A program made the translations under genes and the position numbers. A stretch of 64,000 bases of DNA from Bordetella genomosp. 12 (GTDB lineage: Bacteria; Pseudomonadota; Gammaproteobacteria; Burkholderiales; Burkholderiaceae_B), in the NCBI RefSeq assembly GCF_002261355.1, contig NZ_NEVU01000003.1, positions 1,550,001-1,614,000 on the forward strand, given 5' to 3'. Under the pieces are notes generated by a model. The model had not been told where the DNA came from. It worked only from the letters and a program-made list of their open reading frames with translations, and ran no database searches. Shown here one piece after another: positions 34,237 through 42,988 of this stretch (position 1 is its first letter; each line of letters opens with the position of its first letter).

Positions 34237-34533
34237 ATGCCCTACATCATCGAAACCTTCGACAAGCCTGGCAGCCTGGCGCTGCGTCAGGCCACGCGCG
34301 CCGACCATCTGGCCTTTCTGGATGCCAACAAGCATCTGCTGCTGGCCTGCGGCGCCAAGCTGCACGATGACGGCACCGACATCGGCGGCGGGCTGTACGT
34401 CGTCAACGTCGAGACCCGCCAGGAGGCTGAGCGGCTGATTCAGGCCGACCCGTTCTACAAGGCCGAATTGTTCGAGCGCGTGTCGATCACGCGCTGGCGC
34501 AAGGCCTATGTGGACGGCAAGAGCTATCTTTGA
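34237..34533 (+). CDS. YciI-family protein
   Basis: A 98-residue ferredoxin-like single-domain protein of the YciI family, with the opening MPYIIETFDKPGS and the conserved His in RADHLAFLDA (family candidate for catalysis) followed by LFERVSITRWRKAY. Family members include chloromuconolactone dehalogenase (TfdX/ClcF type), which removes chloride from a ring-cleavage lactone. The position between the isomerase and enol-lactonase genes makes a role on a lactone intermediate plausible. That is inference from context. Confidence 0.82.
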   Translation: MPYIIETFDKPGSLALRQATRADHLAFLDANKHLLLACGAKLHDDGTDIGGGLYVVNVETRQEAERLIQADPFYKAELFERVSITRWRKAYVDGKSYL

Positions 34534-34568
34534 TGTTGTGAACCGGCGCTGCGCGCCAAGGAAATGCC

Positions 34569-35348
34569 ATGCCCTACGCTGATCTCAGCCAGGCTCGCCT
34601 GTACTACGTCGTCGACGGTCCCGCCGACGCCCCCGCCCTGGTCCTGTCCAACTCGCTGGGCACCAATGCCGACATGTGGGCGCGCCAGGTGCCGGCCTTT
34701 GCCAAGCACTTTCGCGTCGTGCGCTACGACACCCGCGGCCATGGCCGCTCGTCCGTGCCCGACGGTGAGTACAGTTTCGACCAGCTGGCGGGCGACGTCG
34801 TCGAACTGCTGGATCACCTGGGCATCGCGCGCGCCCACTTCTGCGGCCTGTCCATGGGCGGCCCGACCGGGCTGACGCTGGCGCTGGATCACGCCGAGCG
34901 CATCGACCGCCTGGTGCTGTGCAACACCGCGGCCCGCATCGGCAGCGCGCAAGGCTGGACCGACCGCATCGCCGCCGTGCAAAAGCAAACCCTGGCGGCC
35001 ATGGCGCCGGCCCTGGTCGAGCGCTGGCTGACCGAAGACTTCCGCCTGCGCGAGCCGGGCCTGACGCAGGTCCTGGTGGACATGCTGCGCCGCACGCCCG
35101 ATGCCGGCTACAACGGCAATTGCGCCGCGCTGCGTGACGCCGACCTGCGCGCGCGCCTGGGCGAGATCCGGGCCCGCACCCTGGTCGTCGCCGGCACGCA
35201 CGATCTGGCCGCCACGCCCGCCGATGGCCGCTATCTCAGCGAACACATCGCCGATGCGCGCTATGTCGAACTGAACACCTCGCACATTTCCAACTGGGAA
35301 GATCCCGAGACCTTCACCCGCGAGGTCCTGGCCTTCCTGACGGAGTAA
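34569..35348 (+). CDS. pcaD: 3-oxoadipate enol-lactonase (alpha/beta hydrolase)
   Basis: A 259-residue alpha/beta hydrolase that opens 3-oxoadipate enol-lactone to 3-oxoadipate. The oxyanion region is SNSLGTN, the nucleophile elbow is GLSMGG (Ser near residue 97), the acid is in the GTHDLAATP stretch and the late His is in LNTSHIS. These are the usual PcaD features. It follows catC and yciI, and the product is the substrate of the CoA-transferase encoded upstream, so the pathway order is coherent. Confidence 0.9.
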   Translation: MPYADLSQARLYYVVDGPADAPALVLSNSLGTNADMWARQVPAFAKHFRVVRYDTRGHGRSSVPDGEYSFDQLAGDVVELLDHLGIARAHFCGLSMGGPTGLTLALDHAERIDRLVLCNTAARIGSAQGWTDRIAAVQKQTLAAMAPALVERWLTEDFRLREPGLTQVLVDMLRRTPDAGYNGNCAALRDADLRARLGEIRARTLVVAGTHDLAATPADGRYLSEHIADARYVELNTSHISNWEDPETFTREVLAFLTE

Positions 35349-35351
35349 GCC

Positions 35352-36392
35352 ATGCAACGCTGGAAAAACCGCCCTCCGGGCTCGAACTGGGGCGATTACG
35401 GTCCTGACGATCAACTCGGCCGCCTGAATCTCATCACCGAGGAACAGGTGCTCAAGGCCGCGCGCGAGATTCAGGCGGGCAAGACTTTCTGCCTGTCGCT
35501 GCCGCTGGACTTGCCGGGCGGCAACGTCCTCAATCCGCGCCGGCATCCGCCGCAACTGAGCCCCACGCGCCTGAACGACACGCCCTACGTCAACTTCCCC
35601 CTGCGCGCTCTTAACCCCGATGCGGTCGACGTGCTCAGCGATGACCAGGTGCTGCTGTCCATGCAGTATTCCACGCAATGGGATTCGCTGGCCCACGTGG
35701 GCGCGCTGTTCGACGCGGACGGCGATGGCCAGGACGAGCTGGTCTACTACAACGGCTTTCGTGCCGGCGTCGATGTCGTCGGTCCGGTCGATGGCGACCA
35801 TACTGGTTGCGGCTGCAATAGCGGCGGCCCGTCGGCCGCGCTGAAAATCGGTGTGGAAAACCTGGCCGAGAAAGGCATGCAGGGCCGCGGTGTGCTGGTG
35901 GACCTGGCGCGCGAATTCGGCACCGGCCGCACGCTCATCGGCGCGGCCGAGCTGCAACAGGCCATGAAGGCGCAGAACGTCACCATCGAAACCGGCGACA
36001 TGCTGGTGCTGCGCACCGGCTACGCCGAAGCCGTGGTGCAAATGCAGGGCAAGCCCGACGCCAATGTGCTGCATCAATTCGGCGCCGCGCTCGACGGTAC
36101 CGACCAAGCCTTGCTGTCATGGATCACCGACAGCGGCATCGCCGCCATCTGCGCCGACAACTACGCGGTCGAAGCCTATCCGGCGCGCGACCGCCAGGGC
36201 CGCCGTGCCATGCTGCCCTTGCACCATCATTGCCTGTTCAAGCTGGGCCTGCCGCTGGCCGAGCTCTGGTACTTGAAGGACCTGGCGCAATGGTTGCAGG
36301 CCAACGGCCGCAACCGCTTCATGCTGACCGCCCCGCCGCTGCGCCTGCCGCATGCGATCGGTTCGCCGGTCACGCCCATCGCCACGGTGTAA
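35352..36392 (+). CDS. Cyclase-family protein (kynurenine formamidase-like fold)
   Basis: A 346-residue member of the long cyclase family (polyketide cyclase/kynurenine formamidase fold), probably a metal-dependent hydrolase. The metal region is visible as QWDSLAHVG near residue 115, with GVLVDLA further on and DNYAVEAYPA near the C-terminus. The start is three bases after the pcaD stop, so it belongs to the pca/cat operon. Similar proteins often accompany aromatic ring-cleavage genes without a known reaction. I cannot say which amide or lactone it opens. Confidence 0.8.
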   Translation: MQRWKNRPPGSNWGDYGPDDQLGRLNLITEEQVLKAAREIQAGKTFCLSLPLDLPGGNVLNPRRHPPQLSPTRLNDTPYVNFPLRALNPDAVDVLSDDQVLLSMQYSTQWDSLAHVGALFDADGDGQDELVYYNGFRAGVDVVGPVDGDHTGCGCNSGGPSAALKIGVENLAEKGMQGRGVLVDLAREFGTGRTLIGAAELQQAMKAQNVTIETGDMLVLRTGYAEAVVQMQGKPDANVLHQFGAALDGTDQALLSWITDSGIAAICADNYAVEAYPARDRQGRRAMLPLHHHCLFKLGLPLAELWYLKDLAQWLQANGRNRFMLTAPPLRLPHAIGSPVTPIATV

Positions 36393-36403
36393 GCGGCACC
36401 GGC

Positions 36404-36425
36404 CCCGCGCGGCACGCCGCGCGGG
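36404..36425. terminator. Convergent stem-loop between the cyclase and psiF genes
   Basis: CCCGCGCGGC and GCCGCGCGGG separated by two bases, a very stable hairpin between two convergent genes, so it could serve both directions. No clear T-run on either side. Confidence 0.55.
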
Positions 36426-36440
36426 CAGGCGCGCCCGGGC

Positions 36441-36773
36441 TCAACCGCCCTTGAGGCAAGTGCTCATGAACGTTTTGCGCTTGTCGCCGGCGAGCGACTG
36501 CGCCCCGGCCTTGGCGTTGCAATCCTTCATGCGCTGCTGTTGCGGCGTGAGCTGCTTGGCGGGCTCTTCGCCTTTGAGGCAACTGCTCATATAGGTTTTG
36601 CGCTCGTCGCCTTTCTTGCCCTCGGCGGACTTATTGCAATCGGACATGCGCTTTTGCTGCGGGGTCATTTCCTTGGCGGCGGCGGCCGGCGCGGCGGTCT
36701 GGGCGATCACCGGGCCACTGGCCAGAAGCGCCAGGCACAGCCCGGCAACGATGCTGGATTTGCGGAAAACCAT
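36441..36773 (-). CDS. psiF: PsiF-family periplasmic protein
   Basis: A 110-residue exported protein. A Sec signal peptide (core SIVAGLCLALLASG, cleavage after VIA) is followed by two PsiF repeats, each with QQKRMSDCN or QQQRMKDCN, then a CLKG ending; each repeat has a Cys pair likely to form a disulfide. PsiF was named as a phosphate-starvation-inducible protein in E. coli, but its function is not known. ATG 36773 gives the normal signal peptide; the longer frame upstream is not needed. Confidence 0.9.
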   Translation of the reverse strand: MVFRKSSIVAGLCLALLASGPVIAQTAAPAAAAKEMTPQQKRMSDCNKSAEGKKGDERKTYMSSCLKGEEPAKQLTPQQQRMKDCNAKAGAQSLAGDKRKTFMSTCLKGG

Positions 36774-36968
36774 GCTTTCCTCCCTGCCCCGGGCCGAGCA
36801 AGCTGCGCATCGCTGCCTGAAGCGGACATGCCGGGGCCGTCCCCGGTCCGAACCAGTGTCGATCAAACACCCGCCGCTGGCAAGCCCGCCGCCGCGCCCG
36901 CTCGCGGCGGCTTGCACCGCGGCGCCGTCGGGACATAATGGCCGGGTCAGATGACTTGGAGACGCGCC

Positions 36969-37310
36969 ATGCCCCGTTTCACACACCTGTCCGCCGCCGC
37001 CCTGCTTGGCCTCGCTGCCCAGGCATGGAGCCAGACCTTGCCTTATGGCGTGACCCTGGGCAACCTGCAGGCATCGCGCGACACGCAGGCCGGCCAGACG
37101 GTCATTACCGGCACCTATGGCAACCAGGGGCAGACACGCATCGAGCAGGCATCGGTGACGTTTGCGCTATTTGACGCCAACGGCCACGAAATAGGCCGCA
37201 TCTCCGCCCAATCCACCGCGCCCTTGCTGCCCGGCGAGGTCTGGCACTTCCACGCCAGCAGCCCGCTGGATTTTCAGCGCTTCAGCGCCGTGCAGGCCGG
37301 CGCGCAATAG
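36969..37310 (+). CDS. Small exported protein with FxLYD-like beta domain
   Basis: A 113-residue protein with a signal peptide (LSAAALLGLAAQAWS, cleavage near residue 22). A single beta-rich domain follows (GTYGNQGQTRIEQASVTFALFDANGHEIGR), which has the FxLYD pattern as FALFD. Such domains are common in secreted or lipoprotein accessory proteins, and no reaction is known. ATG 36969 is chosen because GGAG lies eight bases upstream; an ATG at 36951 in frame is less well placed. It is divergent from psiF. Confidence 0.65.
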   Translation: MPRFTHLSAAALLGLAAQAWSQTLPYGVTLGNLQASRDTQAGQTVITGTYGNQGQTRIEQASVTFALFDANGHEIGRISAQSTAPLLPGEVWHFHASSPLDFQRFSAVQAGAQ

Positions 37311-37452
37311 GGCCGGCACCACCGCCGTTTCTCAGCGGCAGGCCGATGTGGGAAAATGCAGTACGCCCAGGGCCCGTTCACGCGGGTCCGGCGCCTGGCC
37401 AGGCCTGATGCCGGGTCGAGCGCCCAAGAGGCACTAACCGCAGGATGTGATC

Positions 37453-38100
37453 ATGTTTCCCAAAAGACTTACCGACGGCTATCAGTCCTTTCTCAAGGGC
37501 CGCTTTCCCGCTGAACGCAGCCGCTACGAAGCCCTGGCCGAAAAAGGCCAGCAGCCGGAAATCCTGATCATCAGTTGCTGCGACTCGCGCGTGTCGCCCG
37601 AAGCGATTTTCGATGTCGGCCCGGGTGAGCTCTTCGTGGTGCGCAACGTGGCCAACCTGGTGCCGCCCTGCGACCCCGACTCCGAATCCTCCTATCACGG
37701 CACCAGCGCGGCGATCGAATTCGCCGTCAACGGCCTGGAGGTCAAGCACATCGTCGTGATGGGCCATGCCTCCTGTGGCGGCATCCGCTCCTACTACGAT
37801 GACGCCGAGCCGCTGTCCAAAATGGACTTCATCGGCAAATGGATGTCGCAGATCGCGCCAGTGGCCGACTCGCTGGGCGCCGGCACCGGGGATCGCGCTC
37901 AGGATCTCAAGCGCCTGGAACTGGCCGTCATCGGCCATAGCCTGGACAACCTGATGACCTTCCCGTCCATTCGCCGCCGTGTGCAAAGCGGCGCGCTGCA
38001 ATTGCACGGCTGCTACTTTGGGGTGGCCTCGGGCGTGCTCTTCGTTCGCGATGGGTCTTCGGGCTCCTTCAACCCTTGCCTCGAGGCGCAACCCGGCTAA
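37453..38100 (+). CDS. Beta-class carbonic anhydrase
   Basis: A 215-residue beta-carbonic anhydrase, interconverting CO2 and bicarbonate. The zinc ligands are seen as CCDSR (first Cys and the Asp/Arg dyad) and HASCGG (His and second Cys). The segment ISCCDSRVSPEAIFDVGPGELFVVRNVANLV is typical. The start ATG is 37453; a GTG two codons earlier (37447) is an alternative. It would supply bicarbonate for carboxylases such as ppc, though it is not linked to it. Confidence 0.93.
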   Translation: MFPKRLTDGYQSFLKGRFPAERSRYEALAEKGQQPEILIISCCDSRVSPEAIFDVGPGELFVVRNVANLVPPCDPDSESSYHGTSAAIEFAVNGLEVKHIVVMGHASCGGIRSYYDDAEPLSKMDFIGKWMSQIAPVADSLGAGTGDRAQDLKRLELAVIGHSLDNLMTFPSIRRRVQSGALQLHGCYFGVASGVLFVRDGSSGSFNPCLEAQPG

Positions 38101-38136
38101 GGTATAAAGGGCAATGACGATGCATGCCGACTTCCC

Positions 38137-39648
38137 TTGCTGGTGCCGCCTATCGTGACTGCCCTACCCTCCCAAGAAGGCCGCGAGCTTTCGTCTGGCC
38201 TGCCTCAGGCTGATGCCACCGCCACCCGGCTGGGCCAGGCGATTGCCCCACGCGTGGCGCAGCACCCCGGCCTAACCGGCATCCACTCCCTGCCCGACGC
38301 CTACGACGCCTTCGCCGCGCGCATGGTCCTGGCGCGCACCGCGCAACGTACCCTGGATGTGCAGTACTACATCTGGCATGGCGACATGACCGGCACGTTG
38401 CTGCTCGAAGCGCTGCATCAGGCTGCCGAACGCGGCGTGCGCGTGCGGCTGCTGCTCGATGACAACGGCACGTCGGGCCTGGATGACACCCTGGCGGCGC
38501 TGTCGCAACACGCCAATATCGCGGTGCGGCTGTTCAACCCCTTCGTGGTGCGACGCCCCAAGGCCATTGGCTACCTGACCGACTTCAAGCGCCTGAACCG
38601 GCGCATGCACAACAAATCCTTCACCGCCGACAACCAGGCCACTATCCTGGGCGGGCGCAACATCGGCGACGAATATTTCGGCGCCACCGATGGCGTGCTG
38701 TTCGCCGATCTGGACGTCATGGCCGTCGGCCCCGTGGTGCAGGACGTCACGGATGATTTCGATCGCTATTGGAACTGCGTCTCGGCCTATCCCGTCGAGC
38801 GCCTGTTGCCCGCCGCCCCCGCCGGAGCGCTGACACGCCTGGTCAGCGCTGCCGAAGCCGTCGAACGCGACCCCAAGGCCGAAGCCTATATGAAGGCGTT
38901 GGGCGAAACCGCCCTGGTCACCCAGCTGCTGCAAGGCCAGTTGCCGCTGGAGTGGTCGCCCGCGCAACTGGTCAGCGACGATCCCGCCAAAGTGCTGGGC
39001 AAAGCGCGCGACAAAGACCTGGTGGCCAACCAGATCAAAGCCATCATCGGCGAACCCCAATCGCACGTCGAACTGGTGTCGCCCTACTTCGTGCCCGCGG
39101 CCCAGGGCACGGCCGCCTTTGGCGCGCTCACCCAACGCGGCGTGCGCGTGCGGGTCCTCACCAATGCCCTGGAAGCCACCGACGTCAGCGTCGTGCACTC
39201 GGGCTACGCCAAACGCCGCAAAGCCCTGCTGGCCCATGGGGTGCAATTGTTCGAGATGCGCCGCGCCGGCCAGAGTGTGCGCCGCCACCACTCGCTGGGC
39301 CGCTTCGGCAGCTCGGGCTCGAGCCTGCATGCCAAGACCTTTGCCGTGGATGGACGCCGCGCCTTCGTCGGGTCTTTCAACTTCGACCCGCGCTCGGCCA
39401 CGCTGAACACCGAACTGGGCCTGATCATCGACAGCCCGGCGCTGGCCGAGTCCATCACGCACACGTTCGACACCCGCATCAACGCCGATGCCTATCACGC
39501 CTTGCTGGACCAGGACGGCAAACTGTATTGGCAAGAGCCCACGCCGGATGGCCAATGCATCCGCCGCGATACCGAGCCCGGCTCCAGCCTGGGGCTGCGC
39601 ATACTGGTCTGGTTTCTCGCGCTGCTGCCCATCGACTCCATGCTCTGA
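38137..39648 (+). CDS. Phospholipase D-family protein (cardiolipin synthase-like)
   Basis: A protein of about 500 residues with two phospholipase D (HKD) motifs, so probably a phosphatidyl transferase or phospholipase at the membrane. The first motif is RMHNKSFTADN in the first half. The second is SLHAKTFAVDG in the second half; each has the His, Lys and Asp in place. The C-terminus ends in a hydrophobic helix (LRILVWFLALLPIDSML). The start is uncertain: the frame opens at TTG 38137, and GTG at 38143 or 38155 are alternatives. No clear signal peptide is seen. Confidence 0.82.
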   Translation: MLVPPIVTALPSQEGRELSSGLPQADATATRLGQAIAPRVAQHPGLTGIHSLPDAYDAFAARMVLARTAQRTLDVQYYIWHGDMTGTLLLEALHQAAERGVRVRLLLDDNGTSGLDDTLAALSQHANIAVRLFNPFVVRRPKAIGYLTDFKRLNRRMHNKSFTADNQATILGGRNIGDEYFGATDGVLFADLDVMAVGPVVQDVTDDFDRYWNCVSAYPVERLLPAAPAGALTRLVSAAEAVERDPKAEAYMKALGETALVTQLLQGQLPLEWSPAQLVSDDPAKVLGKARDKDLVANQIKAIIGEPQSHVELVSPYFVPAAQGTAAFGALTQRGVRVRVLTNALEATDVSVVHSGYAKRRKALLAHGVQLFEMRRAGQSVRRHHSLGRFGSSGSSLHAKTFAVDGRRAFVGSFNFDPRSATLNTELGLIIDSPALAESITHTFDTRINADAYHALLDQDGKLYWQEPTPDGQCIRRDTEPGSSLGLRILVWFLALLPIDSML

Positions 39649-39803
39649 GCGCGGAGCCGCACGCGCCATATTCATATAACCACAATGACTTAGACGGGCG
39701 CATCGGCCTGCTGTTACGGTTATGTGCAAATCACCGCAATGGCGCCCGGCGATGTCGAGGCGCCTTTTGACGCCGGCGCGCCGGCCCATTCAGGGTTTCC
39801 ATC

Positions 39804-41543
39804 ATGTACGTGTACGACCCCGTCGACCAACAGCTCGTGCAAGAGCGCGTGGCCCAATTCGCCGGCCAGACGCGCCGCTTTCTCGACGGCCAGTTGAGCG
39901 AAGACGAATTCCGCGTCCTGCGCCTGCAGAACGGCCTTTATGTACAGCGCCATGCGCCCATGCTGCGCGTGGCCATCCCGTACGGCATGCTCGCCGCGCG
40001 GCAACTGCGCAAACTGGCCCATATCGCACGCCACTATGACCGCGGCTACGGCCACTTCTCCACGCGCCAGAACATTCAGTTCAACTGGCCGCGCCTGGAA
40101 GACGTGCCCGCCATCCTGGGCGAGCTGGCCGAAGTGCAGATGCACGCCATCCAGACCAGCGGCAACTGTATCCGCAACACCACCACGGATCATTTCGCGG
40201 GCATTGCGCCCGACGAATTGATCAACCCGCTGGTGTGGTGCGAGATCATCCGCCAGTGGTCCACGCTGCACCCGGAGTTCGCCTTCCTGCCGCGCAAATT
40301 CAAGATTGCCGTCAGCGGCGCCGTCGAGGACCGCGCCGCCGTCGGCGTGCACGACATCGGCCTGCAGGCGGTCGAGCGCGACGGCGAGATCGGCTTTCGG
40401 GTGTGGATCGGCGGCGGCATGGGCCGCACGCCCATGGTGGGCCATCTGATCAAGCCCTTCGTCGCCTGGCAGCACCTGCTCACCTATATGCAGGCGGCGC
40501 TGCGCATCTATAACCTGCACGGCCGGCGTGACAACAAGTACAAGGCCCGCATCAAGATTCTGGTCAAAGACCTCACGCCCGAGGTCTATGCCCAACAGGT
40601 CGAAGAAGAATGGCTGCGCATCAAGGACGGCCCCGACACCATCACGCAAGCCCAGCTCGACACCATCGCGGCACGCTTTGTCTGGCCGGCCTATGAGGCC
40701 GAAGCGGCCACCGAGGCCGATCCGGGCGCCGCGCTCGCGCAGCAGGATAAGCAGTACGCCCGCTGGCTGCGCAGCAATGTGCACGGCCACAAGGTCGCCG
40801 GTTATGCCGCGGTGTCGCTGTCGCTCAAACCCACGGGCGTGCCCCCCGGCGACATCACCGCCGACCAGATGGACGCCGTGGCCGACCTGTCCGAACGCTA
40901 CGGGTTTGGCGAGCTGCGCGTCTCGCACGAGCAGAACCTCATCCTGGCCGACGTCAAGCGCTCGCAACTGCCCGCGCTGTGGGCGGAACTCAAAGCGCTG
41001 AATCTGGCCACGCCCAACATCGGGCTGCTGACCAACATCATCGCCTGTCCGGGCGGCGACTTCTGCGCCCTGGCCAATGCCGTGTCCATCCCGGTGGCCG
41101 AAGCCATCCAGCGCCAGTTCGACGACCTGGACTATCTGTTCGAGATCGGCGAACTGGACCTGAACATCTCCGGGTGCATCAACTCCTGCGGCCACCACCA
41201 TGTCGGCCACATCGGCATTCTCGGCGTCGATAAGGCCGGCGAAGAGTGGTATCAGGTGACCATCGGCGGACGCCAGAACGGCGGGGCGCGGCCCTTGCCC
41301 GACATCGAGTCCACGCGCGGCGGCGGCGCGGCCGTGGGACGCATCATCGGCCCCTCGTTCGCGCGCGAACAGGTCTCCTACGTGGTGGACCGGCTCATCC
41401 GCACCTATCTGGGCCTGCGTGACAGCGAAATGGAGCGATTCATCGACGTGGTGGACCGCGTCGGCATCGACCCCTTCAAGAAAGACGTCTACGCCGACCC
41501 GCAACTGGCCAAGCCCGTGCAGCGCGAACCGGCGCAAGCCTGA
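39804..41543 (+). CDS. cysI: Sulfite reductase hemoprotein subunit (nitrite/sulfite reductase family)
   Basis: A 579-residue siroheme and 4Fe-4S enzyme that reduces sulfite to sulfide in assimilation. The cluster ligands are in CPGGDFC near residue 414 and CINSCGHHHVGH about 40 residues later, as in the family. The siroheme-binding arginines are in STRQNIQF and GNCIRNTT. The next gene is a DUF934 protein, the common partner in beta-proteobacteria. It would use the sulfite that the organosulfur clusters release. No flavoprotein subunit or PAPS reductase gene follows. Confidence 0.93.
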   Translation: MYVYDPVDQQLVQERVAQFAGQTRRFLDGQLSEDEFRVLRLQNGLYVQRHAPMLRVAIPYGMLAARQLRKLAHIARHYDRGYGHFSTRQNIQFNWPRLEDVPAILGELAEVQMHAIQTSGNCIRNTTTDHFAGIAPDELINPLVWCEIIRQWSTLHPEFAFLPRKFKIAVSGAVEDRAAVGVHDIGLQAVERDGEIGFRVWIGGGMGRTPMVGHLIKPFVAWQHLLTYMQAALRIYNLHGRRDNKYKARIKILVKDLTPEVYAQQVEEEWLRIKDGPDTITQAQLDTIAARFVWPAYEAEAATEADPGAALAQQDKQYARWLRSNVHGHKVAGYAAVSLSLKPTGVPPGDITADQMDAVADLSERYGFGELRVSHEQNLILADVKRSQLPALWAELKALNLATPNIGLLTNIIACPGGDFCALANAVSIPVAEAIQRQFDDLDYLFEIGELDLNISGCINSCGHHHVGHIGILGVDKAGEEWYQVTIGGRQNGGARPLPDIESTRGGGAAVGRIIGPSFAREQVSYVVDRLIRTYLGLRDSEMERFIDVVDRVGIDPFKKDVYADPQLAKPVQREPAQA

Positions 41544-41551
41544 GATTTCCC

Positions 41552-42037
41552 ATGACAGACACCTCTTTGCCCCATCTCATCCGCCACGGCGAACTGCAAG
41601 CCAACGACTGGCGTGCTCACGAAGCCGAGGATGTCTTGCCGGCCGACGAGCCCGGCTGGATCGTCAGCCTGGCGCTCTGGCACGCGCACCGCCAAACGCT
41701 GGCCGGTCGCCAACATCCCGTGGGCGTGCTGCTTGCCCCGGATGCCGACCCCGAGCAACTGGGCCTGCCCGAGGCGGCGCCCGCCTTCATCGCGATCGAC
41801 TTCCCGGCCTATACCGATGGGCGTGGTTATTCGCTGGCGCAGTTGCTGCGCCGCAATTACGGCTGGCAGGGCGAACTGCGCGCCGTTGGCGACGTGATGA
41901 TCGATACCATCTACTACCAGGCGCGCGTGGGCTTTGACAGCTTTCTGGTCAAGCCCAGCCATGACCCGCAACAGGCGCTGCAGGCCTTCAAGACGTTCAG
42001 CGTGCGCTATCAGCAGACCTACCCCATCCCGGCCTGA
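41552..42037 (+). CDS. DUF934 protein linked to sulfite reduction
   Basis: A 161-residue DUF934 protein. The family is regularly encoded next to cysI and is thought to support sulfite reduction, but its reaction is not established. Landmarks are the FPAYTDGRGYSLAQLLR segment and the late FKTFSVRYQQTY. The start is eight bases after cysI. Unlike the usual order, the next gene here is ubiX on the other strand, not cysH, so the sulfate branch must be elsewhere. Confidence 0.85.
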   Translation: MTDTSLPHLIRHGELQANDWRAHEAEDVLPADEPGWIVSLALWHAHRQTLAGRQHPVGVLLAPDADPEQLGLPEAAPAFIAIDFPAYTDGRGYSLAQLLRRNYGWQGELRAVGDVMIDTIYYQARVGFDSFLVKPSHDPQQALQAFKTFSVRYQQTYPIPA

Positions 42038-42052
42038 GCACGCCGGCCAGGC

Positions 42053-42619
42053 TCAGGGGCGCGTGCCGTCCCAGGTCGGGCCTGGCACCTGGATATCGAA
42101 GAGATCGAGCACACGGGCCACCGTGTGATCGACCATCTCTTCGATGCTCGCGGGCCGGTGATAGAACGCCGGCAGCGGCGGAAAGATGATGCCGCCCATT
42201 TCCGTGACGGCCGTCATATTGCGTAGATGCGCCAGGTTGAAAGGCGTTTCGCGCACCATCATCACCAGACGGCGCCGCTCCTTGAGCGTGACGTCCGCGG
42301 CGCGCGTGATGAGATTATCTGACAGCCCATGCGCGACCGCGGCCAGCGTGCGCATGGAGCACGGCACGATGACCATGCCGGCCGTGGCGAACGCGCCGCT
42401 GGCCAGCGTGGCCCCGACATCGCGCACCCCGTGACTATGGTCGGCCAAGGCCTGCACCTCATGGCGCCCGATATCCAGCTCGTGCTGGATATTGAGCACG
42501 CCGGACGCCGACACCACCAGATGCGTCTCCACATCCTCGACGCCGCGCAGCACCTGCAGCATGCGCACGGCGTAGAGGGCGCCCGTGGCGCCGGTAATGC
42601 CAACGACCAGCCGGCGCAT
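42053..42619 (-). CDS. ubiX: Flavin prenyltransferase
   Basis: A 188-residue enzyme that makes prenylated FMN, the cofactor of UbiD-type decarboxylases such as the one in ubiquinone synthesis. The start MRRLVVGITGATGALYAVRML gives the flavin-binding GITGATGA. VVSASG and PCSMRTLAAVAHG, with the conserved Cys-Ser, are in place. The long frame upstream to 42862 is not used. It lies two bases downstream of grxD on the same strand. Confidence 0.93.
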   Translation of the reverse strand: MRRLVVGITGATGALYAVRMLQVLRGVEDVETHLVVSASGVLNIQHELDIGRHEVQALADHSHGVRDVGATLASGAFATAGMVIVPCSMRTLAAVAHGLSDNLITRAADVTLKERRRLVMMVRETPFNLAHLRNMTAVTEMGGIIFPPLPAFYHRPASIEEMVDHTVARVLDLFDIQVPGPTWDGTRP

Positions 42620-42621
42620 GC

Positions 42622-42948
42622 TCAGACCGTCGCGCCGGCGTTGTCCAGCAGCGTCTTGAGTTCGCCGCTTTCGTTCATCTCGTTCATGATGTCCGAACCG
42701 CCGATGAACTCGCCCCCCACGTACAGCTGCGGGATGGTGGGCCAATTGGAAAACGTCTTGATGCCCTGACGCACTTCGTCGTCTTCGAGCACATTGACGG
42801 TCACCAGCTTTTTGACGCCACAGCCCTTGAGGATCTGAATGGCGCGGCCGGAAAAACCGCACTGCGGAAACTGCGCGGTGCCCTTCATGAACAGCACCAC
42901 GGGATGCTGGCTGACGGTATCGCGGATGAAATCTTGTACGTCGCTCAT
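42622..42948 (-). CDS. grxD: Monothiol glutaredoxin (Grx4 family)
   Basis: A 108-residue single-Cys glutaredoxin that carries or transfers Fe-S clusters. The CGFS active site is at residues 30–33, followed by [19 protein letters not shown], the glutathione and cluster contacts. It is the middle member of the Bordetella run hemA–prfA–prmC–grxD–ubiX, on one strand. Confidence 0.95.
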   Translation of the reverse strand: MSDVQDFIRDTVSQHPVVLFMKGTAQFPQCGFSGRAIQILKGCGVKKLVTVNVLEDDEVRQGIKTFSNWPTIPQLYVGGEFIGGSDIMNEMNESGELKTLLDNAGATV

Positions 42949-42988
42949 GGTTTAACTCGCAAAAGGAACAAGCGGAACATAAACCCTA

